Below are positions 15,035 through 22,502 of a stretch of 64,000 nucleotides of DNA, one piece after another. The translations under genes were made by a program, and so were the position numbers. The notes beneath the pieces are model-generated. The model did not search any database. It saw only the letters and a program-made list of their open reading frames with translations, and was not told the DNA's origin. Every line of letters starts with the position of its first letter. Position 1 is the first letter of the stretch. Origin of the DNA: Pseudoalteromonas rubra (GTDB taxonomy: Bacteria; Pseudomonadota; Gammaproteobacteria; Enterobacterales; Alteromonadaceae); NCBI RefSeq assembly GCF_005887115.1, contig NZ_PNCJ01000055.1, positions 1-64,000 of the forward strand, given 5' to 3'.

Positions 15035-16696
15035 TTAGGCGTTTTCAATTTTTGCCCAGGAATCACGCAGACCAACTGTTTGGTTGAAGGTCAATGTGTC
15101 GCGCTTGTTATCACGACAGTAGTAGCCCAAACGCTCAAACTGGAAGCCCTGCTCTGGTGCAGCGTCTGCCAGAGACGGCTCCAGCTTAGCATTGGCGATG
15201 ATTTCCAGTGACTCTGGATTCAGCGTAGTCGCGAAGTCTTCCGCCGCTGCCGGGTTTGGTACATTGAACAAACGATCGTACTGACGTACTTCTGCGTCAA
15301 TGCAGTGGCTTGCTGATACCCAATGGATAACGCCTTTCACTTTACGACCATCAGCCGGGTTCTTGCCTAAAGTATCGGCGTCGTATGTACAGTAAATCGT
15401 AGTGATGTTACCCGCATCGTCTTCTTCAACGCGCTCAGCTTTAATCACATAGGCATTACGCAAACGTACTTCTTTACCCAGTACCAGACGCTTAAACTTC
15501 TTGTTGGCTTCAACACGGAAGTCATCACGCTCAATGTAGATTTCGCGAGTGAACGGCAGCTGACGTGAGCCCATATCTAGTGTTGGATGGTTAGGCGCGT
15601 CCAGCATCTCAACCTGCTCGGCGTCATAGTTTTCAATCACGATTTTAACCGGATCAAGTACTGCCATTGCACGTGGTGCATTTTCATTCAGGTCGTCACG
15701 GATACACGCTTCAAGCATGCCCATTTCAACCATGTTGTCTTGCTTGGTAATACCAATGCGCTTACAGAATTCACGGATAGACGCAGGGGTATAACCACGA
15801 CGGCGCAATCCAGCAATAGTTGGCATGCGCGGATCGTCCCAGCCTTCTACCTGACCGTTCACCACCAGGTCATTCAGCTTACGCTTTGACATCACGGTGT
15901 ATTCAAGGTTCAGACGAGAGAATTCGATTTGTTGTGGGTGACACTCAATACTGATGTTGTCCAGTACCCAGTCATACAAACGACGGTTATCCTGGAACTC
16001 CAGCGTACACAGTGAATGGGTGATCCCTTCCAGCGCATCCGAAATACAGTGAGTAAAGTCGTACATTGGGTAAATGCACCACTTGTCACCGGTCTGGTGA
16101 TGGTGAGCAAAACGAATACGATAGATGATAGGGTCGCGCAGCACCATGAATGAGCTGGCCATGTCTATCTTGGCACGCAGTACACACTCGCCTTCTTTGA
16201 ACTCGCCGTTCTTCATTTTTTCGAACAACGCCAGGTTTTCTTCTGGTGAGGTATCGCGGTACGGGCTGTTTTTACCCGGCTCAGTGAGCGTGCCGCGGTA
16301 TTCACGCGCCTGCTCCGGTGACAGGAAACACACGTAGGCAAGGCCTTTGTTGATCAGCTCTACCGCATACTCGTATAGCTTGTCGAAATAGTTAGACGAA
16401 TAGCAGATCTCACCATCCCAGTTAAAACCCAGCCACTGCACGTCTTCTTTGATTGAGTTTACGTAATCCAGATCTTCTTTTTCCGGGTTCGTATCGTCAA
16501 AGCGCAGGTTACACAGACCCTGGTAGTCGCGGGCGATGCCAAAGTTCAGACAAATAGACTTAGCATGGCCTATATGTAAGTAGCCGTTCGGCTCTGGTGG
16601 AAAGCGCGTGTGCGTGCCGCCATGCTTACCGCTGGCTAAATCCGCATCTATGATATTTGTTATAAAATTTGTTGGGCGATTTTCTGCTTCCGCCAT
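15035..16696 (-). CDS. glnS: Glutaminyl-tRNA synthetase
   Basis: A 553-residue class I aminoacyl-tRNA synthetase that charges tRNA-Gln; E. coli GlnS has 554. The HIGH motif appears in RFPPEPNGYLHIGHAKS near residue 35-50 and the KMSKS-type motif as VMSKRKLN near 268-275. FDDTNPEKE and the C-terminal beta-barrel anticodon-binding domains (LPFTREIYIERDDF, GRKVKGVIHWVS) are also present. Start ATG gives MAEAENRPTNFI. It is a single-gene unit with its own terminator, and marks where the stable core chromosome resumes after the integron. Confidence 0.98.
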   Translation of the reverse strand: MAEAENRPTNFITNIIDADLASGKHGGTHTRFPPEPNGYLHIGHAKSICLNFGIARDYQGLCNLRFDDTNPEKEDLDYVNSIKEDVQWLGFNWDGEICYSSNYFDKLYEYAVELINKGLAYVCFLSPEQAREYRGTLTEPGKNSPYRDTSPEENLALFEKMKNGEFKEGECVLRAKIDMASSFMVLRDPIIYRIRFAHHHQTGDKWCIYPMYDFTHCISDALEGITHSLCTLEFQDNRRLYDWVLDNISIECHPQQIEFSRLNLEYTVMSKRKLNDLVVNGQVEGWDDPRMPTIAGLRRRGYTPASIREFCKRIGITKQDNMVEMGMLEACIRDDLNENAPRAMAVLDPVKIVIENYDAEQVEMLDAPNHPTLDMGSRQLPFTREIYIERDDFRVEANKKFKRLVLGKEVRLRNAYVIKAERVEEDDAGNITTIYCTYDADTLGKNPADGRKVKGVIHWVSASHCIDAEVRQYDRLFNVPNPAAAEDFATTLNPESLEIIANAKLEPSLADAAPEQGFQFERLGYYCRDNKRDTLTFNQTVGLRDSWAKIENA

Positions 16697-16949
16697 AGGA
16701 ACTCATTCCTCTGAAAATTTAGTACCAGTTAACTGAGGCATTATTACAAAAAGTTAGCGCAACGAACAGCGTAAAACTAAGGCGAAAACGGATTTACCTC
16801 GCAATTGTGTAAACCTGAGCATAAAACAGACAAATCAAAGGCAAAAAGACGCGTCATTTTTATGACAAATTTTGTTCTAGCGCAATATATTCGTCACATG
16901 GTCGCTCTATCATAGGCGTCAACAACAGAGGTATCGCAAGGAAAAACCT
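16697..16949. other. Intergenic region glnS / DUF3083
   Basis: About 250 bp between two divergent genes, which must hold both promoters. No clear -35/-10 pair or operator stands out by eye. Confidence 0.4.
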
Positions 16950-18020
16950 ATGGCATCAATGAATCTTCACCGCGTTTATATTCCAACGAACGCACGTAAC
17001 AACCATTACATTCTGGCTGAGTTCAAACCCAGTGACGCATTCTTCGATTGCTTTGATGATGTGGAAAGCTGCTACCAACGCCTGGCCCGAAAGTTGTTTG
17101 CCATCTGCGACGAGCACGAATTATTTAACGTTCACGTCATTGCTAACGACAAGCTGCCCATCGTGCGCTATCACGACGAAGCACACAGCCTGCAAACGGA
17201 TAAGCAGATCCTGTTTTTTTACAATCCAAAGTATCACGAAGGTCACAAAATACATTATGAGGCGAGCCATAAAGCCCGTAAAATTCGCTTATTGTTCCTG
17301 GCCACCGGCGATGAGCTGCGTGCCAATGCCGCCAGTTTCCACAGCAAAGTGAAAAAGGCGCTAGACGATCTGAAAGAACAATACGAGCAGCAAGGCTTGT
17401 TTTATAAAGTGCGTGACCATCAGCATCTGACCTATGACATTTTCGCTAAAGTAAAAGGCCACAGAGAAAGTTACGGCTATAAACTGCGTAGCTTATATCC
17501 ACGCTACCAGGCTCGCAACTGCACATTGCCAGAGCAGCACTCAGAGATGAGCTATGTGTCTTTCTCTATCCCGATTACCCGCGCTATCAAGACCGAGTAT
17601 CAAAGTCAGATGCGCCCTGGAGATTACACTCAGTTTTATCGTAGCATTGAAGACAGCTTTTTAACTTTGTGCGATCAGCTGCAACTGACCCATGTTGGCT
17701 TTGTTGCCGATGGCCGTCAGCCGTTGGTAAGAAGTAGTCAAATTGATAAGTCAGACGCCAATCGTGAGTTGCAAAAGCTGAGCTTTGATACCTCCGCACC
17801 AGATGGCCAGGTACGCTCTATCTGGGACAGTGAACACCTGTGCGACACCATGCACTTTGTGGTGGTTGCCAGCGACAAAGACAAAAAAGACGTGGGTTAC
17901 GGCAAATTTATGAACAATGCCGAAACCATGATCCGCCGTTTAACCGGTAAGCTGCCTATTAATCCTGAGAAGCAAGACGTTATTGTGCGCTTCTTCCAGC
18001 ATATCAGCTATCAAGACTAA
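16950..18020 (+). CDS. DUF3083 family protein
   Basis: A 356-residue soluble protein starting MASMNLHRVYIPTNARNNHYILAEF. It looks like two related halves: each has a beta-rich opening (RVYIPTNAR / VSFSIPITR), a block around F--CFDDVE-C-QRLARKLF / FYRSIEDSFLTLCDQL, then a short NDKLPIVR / DGRQPLVR motif. This points to an internal duplication. The length and the opening match DUF3083 proteins of Alteromonadales as I recall them; the function is unknown. It is a single gene with a strong terminator directly downstream. Confidence 0.7.
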   Translation: MASMNLHRVYIPTNARNNHYILAEFKPSDAFFDCFDDVESCYQRLARKLFAICDEHELFNVHVIANDKLPIVRYHDEAHSLQTDKQILFFYNPKYHEGHKIHYEASHKARKIRLLFLATGDELRANAASFHSKVKKALDDLKEQYEQQGLFYKVRDHQHLTYDIFAKVKGHRESYGYKLRSLYPRYQARNCTLPEQHSEMSYVSFSIPITRAIKTEYQSQMRPGDYTQFYRSIEDSFLTLCDQLQLTHVGFVADGRQPLVRSSQIDKSDANRELQKLSFDTSAPDGQVRSIWDSEHLCDTMHFVVVASDKDKKDVGYGKFMNNAETMIRRLTGKLPINPEKQDVIVRFFQHISYQD

Positions 18021-18028
18021 TCTTATCA

Positions 18029-18053
18029 CGCGGGGGAGTTTCCCCCGCTTCTC
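18029..18053 (+). terminator. Rho-independent terminator
   Basis: The perfect stem gcgggggaGTTtcccccgc followed by TTCTCTATT lies ten bases after the DUF3083 stop. Confidence 0.85.
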
Positions 18054-18197
18054 TATTGACCAACTGCATTTCACTTGGTTACTCCAGTCCAGTCATAACT
18101 TGTAATTACGGTGTAATAGTGGCTTTTTCGCTTCCTAGCTAATGTTTAGTTACCCACATAAGGGTAATACACTTAAATACGTAAAAGGAGAGTTAAG

Positions 18198-18662
18198 ATG
18201 GCCATTTCAAATCTAAAAATTCAAAAAGACACGACCATTGGTCCTTTATTCGAAAAGGGCTGGGACTTTTTTACCACAGATCTGAATCAGGGTGTTGGAG
18301 GTGACTTTCTCTATGTCGGATACCAACAGCTACCAGACCAGGCTGTGACTGCGATTAATTTTATCGCTTATGACAGTCCTCAGGAAAACTCGATCCCTGG
18401 CTGGGAGTGGTCACCGATTGATTTAAACAGTGGTGCTGGCGGAAAGTACATTTATATGTATTGGCAAATTGATGGTGAAGGCCCTGCTATCACTGACCTG
18501 CTATTTCTGCCCACAGATCAAAATGAACCATACAAAATTGATGGTTATACACACGTAGGCGTTGACCTGAATGAAGGTGCCGGTGGCCCTTATATCTGGG
18601 CATATTACTCGAATACATTAGCGCCAACCAGTGTGGCGAAGGCTCCATTCCACAGAAGTTAG
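18198..18662 (+). CDS. Three-repeat beta-prism (MABP-like) protein
   Basis: A 154-residue protein built of three repeats about 47 residues apart, each ending in a glycine-rich strand motif: DLNQGVGGDFLYVGY (28-42), DLNSGAGGKYIYMYW (75-89) and DLNEGAGGPYIWAYY (123-137). Between them are strands such as VTAINFIAYDS and ITDLLFLPTD. This threefold DLNxGxGG pattern is the hallmark of MABP (MVB12-associated beta-prism) domains, which in eukaryotes bind acidic membranes; bacterial versions occur alone or attached to toxins. No signal peptide or membrane segment. Start ATG has AAAGGAG upstream. A single-gene unit with a shared terminator. Function in bacteria unknown; lipid or sugar binding is inference. 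Confidence 0.8.
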   Translation: MAISNLKIQKDTTIGPLFEKGWDFFTTDLNQGVGGDFLYVGYQQLPDQAVTAINFIAYDSPQENSIPGWEWSPIDLNSGAGGKYIYMYWQIDGEGPAITDLLFLPTDQNEPYKIDGYTHVGVDLNEGAGGPYIWAYYSNTLAPTSVAKAPFHRS

Positions 18663-18736
18663 ATGGGCGAGCTTTATACCACTTACTTTATGAATACCGA
18701 TTACGCATGAAATATTATAATGAGGCCTAACATCAT

Positions 18737-18764
18737 AAAAAAAGGCGCCCTTAGGCGCCTTTTT
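18737..18764. terminator. Bidirectional terminator between convergent genes
   Basis: aaaaggcgcc-ctta-ggcgcctttt forms a perfect stem with A and T runs on both sides. It ends both the MABP-like gene and the sucCD unit. Confidence 0.92.
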
Positions 18765-18782
18765 ACAGTGCAGGTAACGTGA

Positions 18783-19655
18783 TTACCAGCCTGCTTTTTC
18801 TTTTAGTGCAGAACCGATCTCAGCCAGTGAGCGAACGGTCTTAACGCCAGCAGCTTCAAGTGCAGCGAACTTCTCGTCAGCTGTACCTTTACCGCCTGCG
18901 ATGATTGCACCAGCGTGACCCATACGCTTACCTGGAGGCGCTGTAACACCTGCAATGTAAGAAACAACTGGTTTAGTCACGTTGTGCTTGATGTACTCTG
19001 CAGCTTCTTCTTCAGCTGTACCACCGATCTCACCAATCATTACGATTGCTTCAGTCTTAGGATCGTTCTGGAACATTTCCAGTACGTCGATGAAGTTAGT
19101 GCCTGGGATTGGGTCACCACCGATACCTACACAAGTAGACTGACCGAAGCCAGCGTCAGTAGTTTGCTTAACCGCTTCGTAAGTCAAAGTACCTGAACGA
19201 GATACAATGCCTACTTTACCAGGAAGGTGGATGTGACCAGGCATGATACCGATCTTACACTCGCCCGGAGTGATAACACCAGGACAGTTAGGACCAATCA
19301 TGCGAACGCCAGTTTCTTCCAGCTTCACTTTAACATCAACCATATCTAGTGTAGGGATGCCTTCAGTGATACATACGATAAGCTCGATACCTGCGTCGAT
19401 CGCTTCAAGGATAGCGTCTTTACAAAATGCTGCTGGTACGTAGATTACAGATGCAGTTGCACCAGTAGACTCTACCGCTTCACGTACAGTGTTGAATACT
19501 GGCAGACCCAGGTGAGTTGTGCCGCCTTTACCAGGAGAAACACCACCAACCATTTGCGTACCGTACTGGATAGCTTGCTCAGAGTGGAAAGTACCCTGGC
19601 CACCAGTGAAACCCTGACAGATTACTTTAGTATCTTTGTTAATTAGTACAGACAT
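18783..19655 (-). CDS. sucD: Succinyl-CoA synthetase alpha subunit
   Basis: A 290-residue subunit that binds CoA and carries the phosphohistidine in ATP (or GTP) + succinate + CoA to succinyl-CoA. The N-terminal Rossmann motif is QGFTGGQGTFHSEQA, the family signature is ARMIGPNCPGVI and GIVSRSGTLTYE, and the active-site His is in KRMGHAGAIIAGGKGTA. Length matches E. coli SucD (289). Its start overlaps the sucC stop (shared base 19655), so the two are translationally coupled. Confidence 0.98.
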   Translation of the reverse strand: MSVLINKDTKVICQGFTGGQGTFHSEQAIQYGTQMVGGVSPGKGGTTHLGLPVFNTVREAVESTGATASVIYVPAAFCKDAILEAIDAGIELIVCITEGIPTLDMVDVKVKLEETGVRMIGPNCPGVITPGECKIGIMPGHIHLPGKVGIVSRSGTLTYEAVKQTTDAGFGQSTCVGIGGDPIPGTNFIDVLEMFQNDPKTEAIVMIGEIGGTAEEEAAEYIKHNVTKPVVSYIAGVTAPPGKRMGHAGAIIAGGKGTADEKFAALEAAGVKTVRSLAEIGSALKEKAGW

Positions 19656-20821
19656 TATTTGCCCTCCGCAGCAGCAACTACTTTCTCAGCAGCGTCAGTT
19701 AGAGACTCAGCTGCAATGATGTCAAGGCCAGAGTTAGCGAGTACTTCACGACCCGCTTCAGCATTAGTACCTTCAAGACGTACAACTACTGGTACGTTTA
19801 CGCCAACTTCTTTAACCGCACCGATGATACCTTCTGCGATCATGTCACAACGAACGATACCGCCGAAGATGTTAACTAGTACAGCTTTAACGTTGTCATC
19901 AGACAGGATGATCTTGAACGCTTCAGATACACGCTCTTTAGTCGCACCGCCACCTACGTCAAGGAAGTTAGCTGGCTTACCGCCGTGCAGGTTTACGATG
20001 TCCATGGTACCCATCGCTAGGCCAGCACCGTTAACCATACAACCTACGTTACCGTCTAGCGCAACGTAGTTCAGCTCGAAGCTTGCTGCGTGAGCTTCAC
20101 GCGCGTCTTCTTGTGAAGGATCATGGAATTCACGGATCTTAGGCTGACGGAACAATGCGTTGCCGTCTACACCGATCTTGCCGTCAAGACAGTGCAGGTT
20201 GCCTTCGTCAGTGATTACCAGAGGGTTGATCTCTAGTAGTGCAAAGTCGTGGTTGATGAACATGTCAGCAAGACCCATGAAGATCTTAGTGAACTGCTTA
20301 ACTTGAGTTGGGTTCAGACCTAGTTTGAACGCAAGCTCACGACCTTGGTAAGCCTGAGGACCGACTAGTGGATCGATCTCAGCTTTGTGAATTAGTTCTG
20401 GCGTGTTGTGAGCAACTTCTTCGATCTCAACACCACCTTCAGTTGATGCCATGAACACGATTTTACGTGAAGCACGGTCAACAACAGCACCCAGGTATAG
20501 CTCATTTGCAATATCAGTGCAGCTTTCTACTAAGATTTTAGCAACTGGCTGACCTTTCTCGTCAGTTTGGTAGGTTACCAGGTTTTTGCCTAACCAGTTT
20601 TCAGCAAATGCGCGGATCTCGTCTTTGCTGTCTGCCAGTTTTACACCGCCCGCTTTACCACGGCCGCCAGCGTGTACTTGACATTTTACAACCCACTTGT
20701 CACCACCGATTTTACCAGCAGCTTCTACAGCCTCTTGAGGCGTGTCACAAGCGTAACCATCTGATACAGGTAAACCATATTCGGCAAAAAGTTGTTTTGC
20801 CTGATACTCATGCAAATTCAT
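19655..20821 (-). CDS. sucC: Succinyl-CoA synthetase beta subunit
   Basis: A 388-residue ATP-grasp subunit, the same length as E. coli SucC. The N-terminus MNLHEYQAKQLFAEYGLP, nucleotide-binding KCQVHAGGRGKAGGVKL, LLEINPLVITD and the C-terminal GGIVRCDMIAEGI and RLEGTNAEAGRE motifs are all present. Partner of SucD in the TCA cycle. It is separated from sucB by about 190 bp containing a terminator, so it may have its own promoter there. Confidence 0.98.
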   Translation of the reverse strand: MNLHEYQAKQLFAEYGLPVSDGYACDTPQEAVEAAGKIGGDKWVVKCQVHAGGRGKAGGVKLADSKDEIRAFAENWLGKNLVTYQTDEKGQPVAKILVESCTDIANELYLGAVVDRASRKIVFMASTEGGVEIEEVAHNTPELIHKAEIDPLVGPQAYQGRELAFKLGLNPTQVKQFTKIFMGLADMFINHDFALLEINPLVITDEGNLHCLDGKIGVDGNALFRQPKIREFHDPSQEDAREAHAASFELNYVALDGNVGCMVNGAGLAMGTMDIVNLHGGKPANFLDVGGGATKERVSEAFKIILSDDNVKAVLVNIFGGIVRCDMIAEGIIGAVKEVGVNVPVVVRLEGTNAEAGREVLANSGLDIIAAESLTDAAEKVVAAAEGK

Positions 20822-20947
20822 GATGCTTTATCCAATTTTTTATACTAAAAAAGCTGAATATTTATGCAAATAATCAGCTATCCCAAATTGCGCCCATAGT
20901 ATAGATCTCAAGGCCTTGTATGAAAACCCCAGTAAGACTAATGGCGC

Positions 20948-20990
20948 AAAAAAAAAGCTGTATGCGGACATTATGCCCACATACAGCTTA
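20948..20990 (-). terminator. Rho-independent terminator after sucB
   Basis: On the minus strand AAGCTGTATG...CATACAGCTT (10-bp perfect stem, 15-base loop) is followed by a run of nine T. It separates sucAB from sucCD. Confidence 0.88.
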
Positions 20991-21007
20991 ATCTTTAATC
21001 TAGATGA

Positions 21008-22492
21008 TTAAACGTCCAGAAGCAGACGCGTTGGATCTTCCAGAAGTTCCTTAATTGTAACCAGGAAGCCAACTGATTCTTTACCATCGATTTGACGGTG
21101 ATCGTAAGATAGTGCCAGGTACATCATAGGCAGGATTTCAACCTTGCCATTCACTGCCATTGGGCGCTCCTGGATTTTGTGCATACCCAGGATTGAAGAC
21201 TGTGGCAAGTTGATGATAGGCGTAGACAGTAGTGAACCAAATACACCACCGTTAGTGATAGTGAAGTTACCACCAGTCATGTCGTCAACAGTCAGCTTAC
21301 CGTCGCGGCCTTTAAGTGCCAGCTCACGGATCCCTTTTTCGATTTCAGCAACAGACAGCTTGTCACAGTCGCGTAGTACAGGTGTTACCAGACCACGTGG
21401 GGTAGAAACTGCGATGCTGATGTCGAAGTAGTTGTGGTAAACGATGTCATCGCCGTCGATAGACGCATTTACTTCAGGGAAACGCTTCAGTGCTTCTGTA
21501 ACCGCTTTCACGTAGAAAGACATGAAACCAAGACGGATACCGTGACGCTCTTCGAATACATCTTTGTACTGCTTGCGAAGGTCCATGATAGGCTTCATGT
21601 TTACTTCGTTGAAGGTCGTCAGCATCGCTGTTGAGTTCTTCGCTTCAAGCAGACGGTTCGCGATTGTCTTACGCAGACGAGTCATAGGAACGCGTTTCTG
21701 AGTACGGTCACCTACTGGCGCCGCTGGTGCTGCTGCCGCTGGCGCTGTTGCTGGTTTTGCCGCAGGCGCTTTCAGGAATGCATCAACATCTTCTTTAGTG
21801 ATGCGACCACCTTTGCCAGTACCTTTGATTTGTGAAGCATCAAGACCTTTTTCAGCAATCAGACGACGTACAGATGGCGTTAGCACGTCTGCATTGTCAT
21901 CGCTTGCAGGCGCTGCTTCTGCCTGTGCAGCTGGCGCTGCCGCTGGTGCACCACCGGCAACCAGTTTACCAATCACTTGCTCACCCAGAACGGTTTCACC
22001 TTCTGCGTGCAGTTGCTCGCCCATTACACCGTCTTCAGGTGCAACAACTTCAAGCACAACTTTATCTGTTTCGATGTCTACCAGGTTTTGGTCGCGGCTT
22101 ACCGCTTCGCCTGGTTGTACATGCCAAGTTGCAACTGTAGCGTCTGCTACTGATTCAGGAAGTACAGGTACTTTAATGTCCACTTCTTTACCTTCTGCTG
22201 CTGGCGCCGCTGCTGGCGCTGCTGTTTGTTCATTTGATTGCGCTGGAGCGGCATCTGACGCGCCCAGCTGTGCGATAACTTGCTCACCAAGAACCGTTGC
22301 GCCCTCTTCTTCAGAGATTGCGACAATAACACCGTCTTCAGGTGCAACGACTTCTAAAACTACTTTGTCAGTTTCGATATCTACCAGGTTTTGGTCACGG
22401 CTTACTTTGTCACCAACGCTTACGTGCCATGTGGCCACTGTTGCATCGGCAACAGATTCAGGAAGAACAGGAACCTTAATTTCGGTCGTCAT
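21008..22492 (-). CDS. sucB: 2-oxoglutarate dehydrogenase E2 (dihydrolipoamide succinyltransferase) with two lipoyl domains
   Basis: A 494-residue core enzyme of the 2-oxoglutarate dehydrogenase complex; E. coli SucB has 405. Two lipoyl domains lie in tandem: residues 4-77 (DIETDKVVLEV, Lys43) and 105-180 (same motif, Lys144), joined by Ala/Pro-rich linkers. They share IKVPVLPESVADATVATWHV exactly, so the duplication looks recent or is kept uniform by recombination. Next come the E1/E3-binding domain (LTPSVRRLIAEKGLDASQIKGTG, about 202-240) and the catalytic domain ending SYDHRQIDGKESVGFL, with the catalytic His and Asp. It follows sucA by 10 bp. E. coli SucB has one lipoyl domain. Confidence 0.97.
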   Translation of the reverse strand: MTTEIKVPVLPESVADATVATWHVSVGDKVSRDQNLVDIETDKVVLEVVAPEDGVIVAISEEEGATVLGEQVIAQLGASDAAPAQSNEQTAAPAAAPAAEGKEVDIKVPVLPESVADATVATWHVQPGEAVSRDQNLVDIETDKVVLEVVAPEDGVMGEQLHAEGETVLGEQVIGKLVAGGAPAAAPAAQAEAAPASDDNADVLTPSVRRLIAEKGLDASQIKGTGKGGRITKEDVDAFLKAPAAKPATAPAAAAPAAPVGDRTQKRVPMTRLRKTIANRLLEAKNSTAMLTTFNEVNMKPIMDLRKQYKDVFEERHGIRLGFMSFYVKAVTEALKRFPEVNASIDGDDIVYHNYFDISIAVSTPRGLVTPVLRDCDKLSVAEIEKGIRELALKGRDGKLTVDDMTGGNFTITNGGVFGSLLSTPIINLPQSSILGMHKIQERPMAVNGKVEILPMMYLALSYDHRQIDGKESVGFLVTIKELLEDPTRLLLDV

Positions 22493-22502
22493 CTCTAATT
22501 CC

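Noticed and set aside
15587..15889. Plus-strand frames antisense to glnS
   Set aside because: Fully inside a conserved housekeeping gene; no signals.
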